Positions 45,275 through 53,713 of a stretch of DNA of 64,000 nt are shown one piece after another. This stretch comes from an uncultured Bacilli bacterium (lineage in GTDB: Bacteria > Bacillota_I > Bacilli_A > RF39 > UBA660): NCBI GenBank assembly GCA_934167935.1, contig CAKPMH010000003.1, positions 1 through 64,000 on the forward strand, in the 5' to 3' direction. The notes under the pieces were generated by a model. That model saw only the letters and a program-made list of their open reading frames with translations, did no database searches and had not been told where the DNA came from. Both the position numbers and the translations under genes were made by a program. Each line of letters starts with the position of its first letter. Position 1 is the stretch's first letter.

Positions 45275-45883
45275 ATGAAAAATAAGTATAAATGGATAAT
45301 AGGAATAACTTGTTTAATTTTATTTTTAGCATTATTAGAAGATGTTGTAAATAAAGATATCATGAAAGGTGATATTTTAGGATATAAAATAATATCTAAA
45401 TATTTAATAAATAACTCTATAACACCTATAGTAAAATTTATTACAAATTTTGGTGGAGGAATATTTTTAATTATACTAACAATTATCCTTATTATTACAA
45501 TAAAAAATAAAAAAATAGGTTTTTCAGTTGCAATCAATTTAGTAACAATAACACTTATAAATCAATTATTAAAAATTATATTACATAGACCAAGACCTAT
45601 AGATAATAGAATTATAAATGAATTTGGATATAGTTTTCCATCAGGACATTCAATGATAAGTATGGCTTTCTATGGATATTTGATATATTTAATATATAAA
45701 TATGTAAAAAATAAAAAAATAAAATATTTATTAATGATAGCTCTAATTTTATTAATATTAGTAATAGGAATTAGTAGAATTTATTTAGGTGTTCATTATA
45801 CAAGTGATGTTTTAGCGGGATTCTTATTTTCTATATTTTATCTAATAATATATATAAAAATACAAAATAAATTTATAAAATAA
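45275..45883 (+). CDS. PAP2-family membrane phosphatase
   Basis: The start at 45275 follows AAAGGTGAT; an open stretch upstream to 45206 lacks a ribosome site. The protein has about 202 residues with five to six helices. PAP2 motifs: KIILHRPRP (KxxxxxxRP), PSGHSM (PSGH) and SRIYLGVHYTSDVLAG (SRxxxxxHxxxD). It is likely an undecaprenyl-pyrophosphate or phosphatidylglycerophosphate phosphatase acting outside the membrane; which one cannot be told. Confidence 0.92.
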   Translation: MKNKYKWIIGITCLILFLALLEDVVNKDIMKGDILGYKIISKYLINNSITPIVKFITNFGGGIFLIILTIILIITIKNKKIGFSVAINLVTITLINQLLKIILHRPRPIDNRIINEFGYSFPSGHSMISMAFYGYLIYLIYKYVKNKKIKYLLMIALILLILVIGISRIYLGVHYTSDVLAGFLFSIFYLIIYIKIQNKFIK

Positions 45884-45920
45884 AAATATATAATTTTATT
45901 AAAAAAACTAACTATTTTAG

Positions 45921-45950
45921 GCGACTATAGAAAAAGTAGTCTTTTATTTT
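45921..45950 (+). terminator. Possible terminator in the gap 45884-46169
   Basis: Stem GACTA/TAGTC (45923-45927, 45937-45941) with a 9-base loop and T-rich tail. The rest of this 286-base gap is AT-rich sequence; a TATACTTAT element near 46145-46153 may be the -10 region of the next gene. Confidence 0.5.
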
Positions 45951-46169
45951 ACATTAAATAAAATTTAAATTCTTATTTTTAGAAAAATATGTTTCAAAAA
46001 TGGAAAATGTCATACAAAAAACACCTATTTTTTGATATTAAAGTTGGTAATAAAAAAACTGAAATTTTTAATTTTAAAATATGCACCATTAAAAAAATTT
46101 TTTAGTTTTTTTATTGCCTATGTTTATTTATAATTTTTTTATGCTATACTTATTATGTGAGGAGTGTTT

Positions 46170-46808
46170 ATGAAAAAAATCTTAATTATAATATCTATCA
46201 TATTTATAATTTTTTTATTATATATTCTATATATATTTAATTATATTCCACATAAAAAATATACTAGTAATCATTTTAATATAAAAACTTATAAAAGCAA
46301 AACAGATAAAGATAATGATTCAATTGATGATCAAACAGATATATTAATAAATGCCAAAAAGTATATAAAATCGAAACCAAAATATAAAAGCAAATACTAT
46401 AGTTCTGGTTATCCTAATGATTCATATGGAGTATGTACAGATGTAGTGGCATTTAGCTTAAAAAATGCCGGATATGATTTAAAAAAATTAGTAAATGAAG
46501 ATATTAAAAAAAATAAAAAAATTTATAATATTGATAATATAGATGAAAATATAGATTTTAGAAGAGTTAAAAATTTAAAAATATATTTTAAAAATAATGC
46601 TATATCATTAACAACAAATATAAAAAAAATAAATGAATGGCAGGGCGGAGATATTGTAATTTTTAAAAATCATATAGGAATTATATCAGATAAGAGAAAT
46701 AAAGATGGAATACCATTTGTAATTCATCATGAAAGAAAATATCAAAGATATTATGAGGAAGAAATATTAAAAAATAAAAAAATAGTTGCCCATTATAGAA
46801 TAAGTTAA
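46170..46808 (+). CDS. DUF1287 protein with N-terminal membrane anchor
   Basis: The start at 46170 follows GAGGAGT. The protein has 212 residues: one helix (about 4-22), then the DUF1287 domain: DQTDILINAKKYIKSKPKYKSKYY, SGYPNDSYGVCTDVVAFSLKNAGYD (conserved Cys), NIDFRRVKNLKIYFKNNA, EWQGGDIVIFKNHIGIISDKRN, IPFVIHH. The Cys and His pattern resembles NlpC/P60-like cysteine peptidase folds, so a cell-wall hydrolase is plausible (inference). It acts outside the membrane. Confidence 0.88.
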   Translation: MKKILIIISIIFIIFLLYILYIFNYIPHKKYTSNHFNIKTYKSKTDKDNDSIDDQTDILINAKKYIKSKPKYKSKYYSSGYPNDSYGVCTDVVAFSLKNAGYDLKKLVNEDIKKNKKIYNIDNIDENIDFRRVKNLKIYFKNNAISLTTNIKKINEWQGGDIVIFKNHIGIISDKRNKDGIPFVIHHERKYQRYYEEEILKNKKIVAHYRIS

Positions 46809-46895
46809 AAAAATATATAAATTGTGATAAAATATATTAAAGAGAATTATAAATAGTAGTATAAATATAAAAAATTTTAATTAGAAGGTGAAGTT

Positions 46896-48017
46896 ATGGA
46901 AAATAAAACAAATTTTGTAAAACCAGCGGATTTTGATCCAATATATAATAATTCAGATGAATTATTATTAGAAGAAGTCATAAAAAGAGAATTAAAAAAA
47001 GCTAATGTAAATTTAAATCAAGATTATCTACCTATGGAAGCATTAAAAAGAAAAAAATTTCTTAATGTTATTTTTTCTATTTTACTATTCATATATATAT
47101 CATCCATATTTTTTCATTTAAGTATATTATATTATATATTAGGTCTAATAATATTATTAATATTTTATAATGTAACAAAAAAATACAATTTAATTAAATA
47201 TTTAAAAAAAGAAATAAAAGCAAGACCAAATGAAAAAATATCTAATATTATTATGAATACAAAAAATAGCTTTGTTAGAAATGATTTAAAAAAATTTAAA
47301 AAAATAACATTTTTAATAAGTATTACGCTACCACTTATAATATTTTTAAATCCTAAAGTTATATATGAAAAAAGTAGCGATGGATATACAGTTAGATTTT
47401 ATGCATTTGGTTTAACAAATTTTAGTAAAGTAAAAATAAATGAAACATATAAAGGCGAGAAAGTTGTTGGTATAAGAGGAAAAGTATTTAAAAATATGTA
47501 TTTACTTAGAGAAGTTAAATTACCAGATACAATAACAGAAATAAGAGGACAAGCATTTAAAAATAATTTTCTTTTAAAAACAATAAATCTTCCTAAAAAT
47601 TTAAAATATTTAGGAGGTGGAGCTTTTTATAATAACTTTTCATTAAAAAGTATTGAATTACCAGATACTTTAATATATATGGGAGGAGAAACATTTTTTA
47701 ATGCAATATCCTTAGAAAATGTGAAATTATCAGAAAGTTTAATACAAATAAGAGGAAATACATTTGAAAATTGTACATCACTTAAAACAATCGATATACC
47801 AGATAGTGTAACTAGAATAGGTGGCCATGCATTCTATTTAAATGAAAAATTAGAAAGCGTTAATATAACAATGCATAGTAATTTAACAGAAATAGGATCA
47901 TCAGCATTTAGAAGATGTTATAATTTAAAAAAGATAAAAATTCCAAGCGAAACATATGTAAATGAAAGAGCATTTAAAGAAAGCCCAACTACTGTAGAAA
48001 AATATGGATGGTATTAA
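46896..48017 (+). CDS. Membrane-anchored leucine-rich-repeat (BspA-type) protein
   Basis: The protein has 373 residues. It has a cytosolic N-terminal charged region (1-55), helices at about 56-98 and 146-162, then seven BspA-type (LRR_5) repeats from about residue 185 to the end: LREVKLPDTITEIRGQAFKN, LKSIELPDTLIYMGGETFFN, LKTIDIPDSVTRIGGHAFYL and others. Such repeats mediate binding. It is immediately followed, one base after its stop, by the radical SAM gene, so it belongs to that cluster, perhaps as a docking or recognition protein (inference). GAAGGTGA precedes the start. Confidence 0.85.
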   Translation: MENKTNFVKPADFDPIYNNSDELLLEEVIKRELKKANVNLNQDYLPMEALKRKKFLNVIFSILLFIYISSIFFHLSILYYILGLIILLIFYNVTKKYNLIKYLKKEIKARPNEKISNIIMNTKNSFVRNDLKKFKKITFLISITLPLIIFLNPKVIYEKSSDGYTVRFYAFGLTNFSKVKINETYKGEKVVGIRGKVFKNMYLLREVKLPDTITEIRGQAFKNNFLLKTINLPKNLKYLGGGAFYNNFSLKSIELPDTLIYMGGETFFNAISLENVKLSESLIQIRGNTFENCTSLKTIDIPDSVTRIGGHAFYLNEKLESVNITMHSNLTEIGSSAFRRCYNLKKIKIPSETYVNERAFKESPTTVEKYGWY

Positions 48018-48018
48018 T

Positions 48019-49764
48019 ATGGAAGAAAAGAAGTTTATTCATCTTTTATATGTTCCAACATTATCATGCAATATGGCATGTAAATACTGTTATTTAGAAG
48101 AAAATACAAAAGATGAATTTAAAGATATAAATCCTCTTGATACATTAAAATATGCAGTAGAAAAATTTAAAAATGCAAATGTAATTCCCTTTAATATATC
48201 ACTTCATGGTGGGGAAGTCACAACATTATCTAAAATAGATTTTGAAGCAATAATAAAATATATATATGATTACTATAATGAAAATGAAAGAGCAATAAAA
48301 GAAGCAGGTTTTAAAGTAGGATCGCCTCATATAAAAACAAATTTATATGGTATAGATAAACATATAGAAACAATAAAAAAATATAATGTATCAGTATCTG
48401 GAAGTCTTGATTTACCATTTTTATTGCATGATTTATATAGAGTAACAAAAGGAAATCAAAAAACACTTAATAAAATATTAGAAAATATAAAATTAATGGA
48501 AGATATACCTAATAAAAAAAAGGTATCGGCAACTATATTTAAAGAACATTTAAATTATTTGGATGAAATAATAGAAGATATTAAATATTTACATAAAAAC
48601 ACCTGCCTTGATATGAATAATTTTAATTTTATGATTGGTTTTGACTATAATTCAAATGGAATTTTACATCACATGACAGAAAAAGAACAATTAAAATTTT
48701 ATAAAAAAATGCATGAAGAATTTGATAAAACTGATTTAGATTACGGTGTTAATGGCCCTTGGTTTGATGAATTTGGACCTGGTTATTGTACAAATTGTGA
48801 TAATTGTGGAGAAAAATTTTTCTTGCTTGAGAAAAATGGTGATATATATTCATGTGTAAGAGGTCAAAAAAATAAAGATTATTATTATGGAAATATATAT
48901 AATGATGAAGTTGATAAAATACTTTCAACAGCTTACCAAAAAATATTTATAAATCATAATAAGGAACCTTTAAATGATGAATGTACAAAATGCGGTTATT
49001 TATATCTTTGTAAAACAGGATGTCCATTTGTAAAAAATATATATAAACAAAATAAAAGTTATACATGTATGTTACAAAAACAATTATATAAAGATAGAAA
49101 TTTAGAAAAAGATGAATATAATGATGAATTTGTTTATAAATATGTTTCTAAAATGCGTCTTGAAGAGATAGATAAATATATACCTGAAAATAAAAATATA
49201 AATAATTATCCTAGTTTAGAAGAAATAATAGAAAAAGATTCAAAATTAAAATATATATATGATAGTAATTCATTTGTACTTAAAATAGATGATATAGAAT
49301 ATAAACTAGAATCACAAATTATCAAAAAAACAAGAGATATTATATATATAACAGAAAATTCAAAAGTAGAAATATATATGAAAAAAAATTTAATAAATGA
49401 AGTATGTGATTATGCAGAAAATAATTCACTTTATATAATATTACTTACAGGAAATTTAGTAACATATGGTGATGAAAATAGATTAAAACAAAGACATGTA
49501 GCAACTAAACAGATCTATAAAGGCGTATTAGATAAAAATATTAAAGGAAATTATTATAAATATGATATAAGTAATTTTATAAAAGAATTTAAAAGTGAAT
49601 ATTCAAACTCATCACCAAACAATATCTTTTTTACAACATCATCAATTAGAGATTACCATTATTTAAAACAAAAAAATAATGCTTATTATCATATCCAAGC
49701 AATAAATTTACCATTTCAAAATATAGAATTTTATTATATAGAAAAGGAGTTTAAAAATGAATAA
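48019..49764 (+). CDS. Radical SAM / SPASM-domain peptide-modifying protein
   Basis: The protein has 581 residues from the ATG at 48019. The radical SAM cluster is CNMACKYC (C17, C21, C24), with SLHGGEVT and SGSLDLPFL following. A SPASM-like Cys set is at YCTNCDNCGEKF, YSCVRG, and CTKCGYLYLCKTGCPF with a last Cys in YTCML, so it should bind two auxiliary iron-sulfur clusters. The last 180 residues are an extra domain I do not recognise (ILLTGNLVTYGDENRLKQRH). SPASM enzymes mature peptides (sactipeptides, ranthipeptides) or sulfatases. The next gene overlaps it by 8 bases and is a candidate substrate. Confidence 0.88.
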   Translation: MEEKKFIHLLYVPTLSCNMACKYCYLEENTKDEFKDINPLDTLKYAVEKFKNANVIPFNISLHGGEVTTLSKIDFEAIIKYIYDYYNENERAIKEAGFKVGSPHIKTNLYGIDKHIETIKKYNVSVSGSLDLPFLLHDLYRVTKGNQKTLNKILENIKLMEDIPNKKKVSATIFKEHLNYLDEIIEDIKYLHKNTCLDMNNFNFMIGFDYNSNGILHHMTEKEQLKFYKKMHEEFDKTDLDYGVNGPWFDEFGPGYCTNCDNCGEKFFLLEKNGDIYSCVRGQKNKDYYYGNIYNDEVDKILSTAYQKIFINHNKEPLNDECTKCGYLYLCKTGCPFVKNIYKQNKSYTCMLQKQLYKDRNLEKDEYNDEFVYKYVSKMRLEEIDKYIPENKNINNYPSLEEIIEKDSKLKYIYDSNSFVLKIDDIEYKLESQIIKKTRDIIYITENSKVEIYMKKNLINEVCDYAENNSLYIILLTGNLVTYGDENRLKQRHVATKQIYKGVLDKNIKGNYYKYDISNFIKEFKSEYSNSSPNNIFFTTSSIRDYHYLKQKNNAYYHIQAINLPFQNIEFYYIEKEFKNE

Positions 49765-50119
49765 TGAACCATTAACATATGAAGAATTAATAAGAAAAAA
49801 AAGATGTATTAATTTAACAAAATATTATAATTTAACAAAAGAAGAAATTGATGAAATATATAAATTCTTAGAAGAAAACAAAAATGGCGTATTAAATTGT
49901 AATACTAGTTCAATAGTTTTAAAAGCACCTAATTTAAATGATACTAAGGTAATTACAACAAAACTTTTAGTAGACACAGTAGATGGCCTTATTGTAAGTA
50001 ATTCTAGATTTAAAATTATACCACATTATACACCATCAAGTAGTAGTGGATATTCTGGAGGCTCTTCATCAAATAACAATAATAATAACAATAATAATAA
50101 TAATAACAATAATAACTGA
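49757..50119 (+). CDS. Small protein with Ser/Gly/poly-Asn tail, candidate RiPP precursor
   Basis: The protein has 120 residues. AAAAGGAG lies in the radical SAM gene's 3' end and the start overlaps it by 8 bases. Residues 1-90 are a charged, leader-like, folded segment (YEELIRKKRC, LTKEEIDEIYKFLEEN). The last 28 residues are low complexity: SSSSGYSGGSSS followed by fifteen Asn. Placement directly behind a radical SAM/SPASM gene suggests a leader plus a repetitive core modified by that enzyme. It has only two Cys, neither in the tail, so Cys-based crosslinks of the tail are unlikely. Not recognised as a known precursor family. Confidence 0.65.
   Translation: MNNEPLTYEELIRKKRCINLTKYYNLTKEEIDEIYKFLEENKNGVLNCNTSSIVLKAPNLNDTKVITTKLLVDTVDGLIVSNSRFKIIPHYTPSSSSGYSGGSSSNNNNNNNNNNNNNNN
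50073..50116 (+). repeat. AAT/AAC trinucleotide tract encoding poly-Asn
   Basis: An uninterrupted run of AAT and AAC codons encodes the fifteen-Asn tail. The codons are mixed, which slows but does not prevent slippage; changes by three bases would alter tail length without a frameshift. Confidence 0.9.
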
Positions 50120-50133
50120 TAGGATGTGATAAA

Positions 50134-51147
50134 ATGCCTTTAATAACAGATATATCACAACAAGAAAAATTAAGAAAAAATAACATAAATATTAAAACAA
50201 AATATATTGTTTCTAATAATATATTAGAACGTAATACTGACAATAGTTATAATGATGATATAAAATCAGGAATAATATGTGAAAAAGAATATTATCAATC
50301 AAATAAGTTATTACATAAAGAAAAATTATTTGATTCAAGAATTGAATACACTTTTATAAATAAAGATATAGAAAATAGGCAATTTGAGTGTCCAAACTGT
50401 GGAATGGAAGAAAGCTTAGATAAATTTATAGATGGATGCCCCTATTGTAAAACAAAATATAATATAGATTATTCTATTAAAGATTTAGGAAGTAAATATC
50501 ATTATGATAGAGTATTAAAAAGTAATATATATAAAATAATTACAGCGTTAATAGATATAATTATCAGTTTTACTATTTCATATTTTTATATTAAAATGAC
50601 ATCAAGAACATTTAATAATTTTGATGTATTAAAAATACTAATATATGGTTTAATTATAGCTCTTATATTATATTATTTTTTCTATATAATAGATGGATAT
50701 ATAGTTTTATATCCAATAAAATTATATAAAGATAGAGAAAATAAAAAACAAATAGATTTTTGGAATAGAACAAAAATAGATAAAAAAACATTTTTTAATA
50801 ATTTAAATTATGAAATAAGAAATTATTATTATAAGAAAGATAATATTATTGACTATGACATTTTAGATTTTAACAGTTTTAAAGAATATTATAAAAATGA
50901 CTATTTATATGTTGATATAAAAGCAAATGTAAGAATTATCTATTATATAAATAATAAAATTAAAACTAAAACAATTAATACTAAATATACAATGAAAAAA
51001 ATATGTGATAATAGTTTAAAATTAAAGGCAGGAGCAAATTTAATTAAATGTCATAATTGTGGTTCTGCAATTGATATAACAAAAGGTAAATGTGATTACT
51101 GTAATACAAAAGTAAATTATTATCAAAATTGGATTTTAGTTAAATAA
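50134..51147 (+). CDS. Zinc-ribbon membrane protein of the radical SAM cluster
   Basis: The protein has 337 residues. Two zinc-ribbon Cys pairs near residue 88 (CPNCG, then CPYC), two helices (about 133-155 and 168-195), a charged soluble domain, then a second ribbon at the C-terminus (CHNCGSAIDITKGKCDYC). The segment before it (YVDIKANVRIIYYINNKI) is strand-rich and somewhat like the Tim44-like domains of small membrane proteins. AGGATGTGAT precedes the start, 14 bases after the peptide gene. It may be an export or anchoring partner of the modified peptide (inference). Family not recognised. Confidence 0.7.
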   Translation: MPLITDISQQEKLRKNNINIKTKYIVSNNILERNTDNSYNDDIKSGIICEKEYYQSNKLLHKEKLFDSRIEYTFINKDIENRQFECPNCGMEESLDKFIDGCPYCKTKYNIDYSIKDLGSKYHYDRVLKSNIYKIITALIDIIISFTISYFYIKMTSRTFNNFDVLKILIYGLIIALILYYFFYIIDGYIVLYPIKLYKDRENKKQIDFWNRTKIDKKTFFNNLNYEIRNYYYKKDNIIDYDILDFNSFKEYYKNDYLYVDIKANVRIIYYINNKIKTKTINTKYTMKKICDNSLKLKAGANLIKCHNCGSAIDITKGKCDYCNTKVNYYQNWILVK

Positions 51148-51149
51148 AG

Positions 51150-51469
51150 ACTTATAATTATACAAGTCAAGAAGACATGTTAAAAGTATTTACTAAATTA
51201 TTTAATAAAGAAATTTTAAATGATGATTTATATAATAAAGCTATTGAAATACTTTAATCAACGATGTCAAGATCAAGTTATGAGATATATCTATCAAGCT
51301 AAATATGCACATGAAACAGATCGTTAGATTATTTAAATCATGATATTGGAGTAATGAAAATTAACGATAAGTATTTTATATTGGTATTTCAACTTTTAAA
51401 TCAAAAAATAAAAAATTAGTAGGATTTTTAGGAAAATATATTTATGAATATCTAAAAGAAAATAATTAA
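51150..51469 (+). pseudogene. Decayed serine-hydrolase (beta-lactamase-like) C-terminal fragment
   Basis: The sequence reads in several frames. One frame gives NYTSQEDMLKVFTKLFNKEI then DDLYNKAIEIL and a stop. The next gives RCQDQVMRYIYQAKYAHETD and a stop. The last gives DYLNHDIGVMKINDKYF and, after a shift, YIGISTFKSKNKKLVGFLGK to a stop at 51467. Joined, it resembles the C-terminal part of class A beta-lactamase-like serine hydrolases (the KTG-side AHETD and NHDIGV region). There is no intact start or catalytic Ser. It fills the gap 51148-51480. Confidence 0.5.
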
Positions 51470-51493
51470 AAAAAGATAATATTATCTTTTTAA
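51468..51493. terminator. Bidirectional terminator
   Basis: The perfect palindrome AAAAAGATAATATTATCTTTTT serves the rightward region and the convergent LysR gene. Confidence 0.8.
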
Positions 51494-52351
51494 AAAATTT
51501 ATAAACATTTTACTTGCAAATGTTAATGAAATAGACTTATTAGTTGCCAAATATATATTTATATTTGGTATTTTTTTGTTAATTTTTAATTCTTTTAAAT
51601 TCTTATGATTTTTAGCTAAATCAATAATTGAAAAACCAACACCTAAACCAATACTTGCAAATGATGTAATAAGTTCTTGACTTACAACTTCCATTTTAGG
51701 CATTAATACAACGTTATTTAAAAGTGCAATATAATCTAATAATTTTCTACTGTTAGATTCTTTTTTTTGTAAAATAAGAGGAATATTATTTAAATCTGAA
51801 AAATTATTGATATTATCTTTATAAAATTCTGGATTATAAATAAATCCTTGTTTTAATTCTTTTATTTTTTCTAAATTTAAATTAGTTTCTTTAATATTAC
51901 TTTCATTAAATATGACAAAATCTAATTTACCTAATTTCAAATCATTTATTAAATTATTAGTTAAATCATTTGTAATATTAATGTTTATATTAGGATAATT
52001 AAGATGAAAATCCTTTAAGGCATTTATTAAAATTAATTTAGTTAAAGTAGTAGAACATCCTATTTTGATTTCACCTTTTGATAAGTCTTTAAATGAAGTA
52101 AATTCATTTTCGGCATTATTAATAAGTTCAAGAGCACCTTTAACATATTCATAAAACATTTTACCTTCATTTGTTAATTCCATCCCTTTATTGCTTCTTA
52201 AAAATAAAGTACCACCAAGTTGATCTTCTAACTTTTTAATTGACTGAGAAATAGCTGGTTGAGATATATGTAATTCTTGACTAGCTTTAGTCATATGTTT
52301 ATTTTTTGCAACAATATAAAAAACTTTGTATAATTCTAAATCAATATTCAT
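51482..52351 (-). CDS. LysR-family transcriptional regulator
   Basis: The protein has 289 residues. N-terminal winged helix-turn-helix: ELYKVFYIVAKNKHMTKASQ, ELHISQPAISQSIKKLEDQLGGTLF. The C-terminal co-inducer domain has KGEIKIGCSTTLTKLILINAL. AAGGAGGG precedes the start. It is divergent from coaC, with about 90 bases between, so it may control the pantothenate-metabolism operon (inference); no clear T-N11-A operator pair could be fixed by eye. Confidence 0.93.
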   Translation of the reverse strand: MNIDLELYKVFYIVAKNKHMTKASQELHISQPAISQSIKKLEDQLGGTLFLRSNKGMELTNEGKMFYEYVKGALELINNAENEFTSFKDLSKGEIKIGCSTTLTKLILINALKDFHLNYPNININITNDLTNNLINDLKLGKLDFVIFNESNIKETNLNLEKIKELKQGFIYNPEFYKDNINNFSDLNNIPLILQKKESNSRKLLDYIALLNNVVLMPKMEVVSQELITSFASIGLGVGFSIIDLAKNHKNLKELKINKKIPNINIYLATNKSISLTFASKMFINFLKR

Positions 52352-52440
52352 TATAAGCCCTCCTTATAAATATTATAACATAAATATATTTTACTTATCA
52401 ATAAAATCATAATAAAATAAAAGTGAAAGGAAGGAATAAT

Positions 52441-52992
52441 ATGTTTGAAAATTTAAATATTGTTGTTGGAATAACAGGGGGAATTGCAGCTTATAAAGCA
52501 TGTGGAATTATTAGTTATTTAAAAAGTGAAGGAGCAAATGTCAATGTAATTATGACAAAGAATGCATGTGAGTTTATTACACCTTTGACAATTGAAACTT
52601 TATCTAAAAATAAGGTAGTAACTGATATGTTTGAAATACCAGATTATGTTGATGTAAAACACATTAGTTTAGCAAGATCTGCAGATTTATTTTTGGTAGT
52701 TCCAGCTACTGCTAATATAATTGGAAAGGTTGCAAGTGGAATTGCTGATGATATGTTATCTACAACTATTATGGCAACAAAAGCTCCTGTAATATTCGCA
52801 CCCGCTATGAATAATGGAATGTATGAAAATCCTATTGTTCAAGATAATATAAAAAAATTAAAATTATATGGTTATAAATTTATTGAACCATCAATTGGAC
52901 ACCTTGCTTGTGGATATGAAGCAAAAGGAAAACTTCCTAAAAATGAAGAAATAATTAACTATGTAAAAACTTTAGTAAAGGAGAGAAAATAA
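52441..52992 (+). CDS. coaC: Phosphopantothenoylcysteine decarboxylase
   Basis: The start at 52441 follows GAAAGGAAGG. The protein has 183 residues, a flavoprotein. It has NIVVGITGGIAAYKACGI (FMN site), the active-site His in VKHISLARSADLFLVVPATAN, PAMNNGMYENP (the PAMN motif with the catalytic region) and HLACGYEAKGKLP (redox Cys). It decarboxylates phosphopantothenoylcysteine to phosphopantetheine in CoA synthesis. It is separate from CoaB here, as in Streptococcus and Enterococcus, whereas most bacteria have a CoaBC fusion. Confidence 0.93.
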   Translation: MFENLNIVVGITGGIAAYKACGIISYLKSEGANVNVIMTKNACEFITPLTIETLSKNKVVTDMFEIPDYVDVKHISLARSADLFLVVPATANIIGKVASGIADDMLSTTIMATKAPVIFAPAMNNGMYENPIVQDNIKKLKLYGYKFIEPSIGHLACGYEAKGKLPKNEEIINYVKTLVKERK

Positions 52993-52993
52993 T

Positions 52994-53713
52994 ATGAAAA
53001 AAATAATTGTAACAGCAGGAGGAACAAGTGAAAAAATTGATAATGTTAGAAAAATCACTAATTCCTCAACTGGTAAACTTGGAATGATAATTCTAAATAA
53101 TTTATTAAAAGAAAATAATGATGTAATTGTATATTATATATGCTCTAAAAATTCATTAAGAGTAATAGATGATAGAATTAAAGTTATAGAAATAGATGAC
53201 ACTATTGAATTAAAAAATACTGTTGAAGATTTACTTAAATATGAGCATATAGATTATTTTATTCATTCAATGGCAGTATCTGATTATATGACTGATTATG
53301 TAACTACAACTGAAATGATAAAAAAAAGTATTAAAGAAAATGATAATTTAGATGAAGCATTTAAAAATATAGATGTTATTAGTGGAAGCAAAATTTCTTC
53401 ATATGAAAGTGATTTAGTAGTTGTACTTAAGCCAACTCCTAAAATAATATCTAATATTAAAAAAATAAGTCCTTCAACATACCTAGTTGGATTTAAATTA
53501 TTAGATGGGGTATCAAAAGAGGAGTTAATAGAAGTAGCTAAAAACTTAAGAGATAAAAATAATTGTGATTTAGTAGTTGCTAATGATTTAAAAAATATTA
53601 GAAACGGTAATCATATTGGATATATTATTGATAAGGATAATAAAATAGAAGAAGCTTATAGTAAAGATGATATAGCAAAAAAATTAGTAAGGAGAATTAA
53701 TTATGGAAAATAA
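52994..53713 (+). CDS. coaB: Phosphopantothenate-cysteine ligase
   Basis: The protein has 239 residues: MKKIIVTAGGTSEKIDNVRKITNSSTGKLG (nucleotide-binding start), MAVSDYMTDYVTT, and the C-terminal LVVANDLKNIRNGNH. It joins cysteine to 4'-phosphopantothenate, the step before CoaC. The start follows GGAGAG one base after coaC. It overlaps the next gene by 11 bases. Confidence 0.93.
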   Translation: MKKIIVTAGGTSEKIDNVRKITNSSTGKLGMIILNNLLKENNDVIVYYICSKNSLRVIDDRIKVIEIDDTIELKNTVEDLLKYEHIDYFIHSMAVSDYMTDYVTTTEMIKKSIKENDNLDEAFKNIDVISGSKISSYESDLVVVLKPTPKIISNIKKISPSTYLVGFKLLDGVSKEELIEVAKNLRDKNNCDLVVANDLKNIRNGNHIGYIIDKDNKIEEAYSKDDIAKKLVRRINYGK

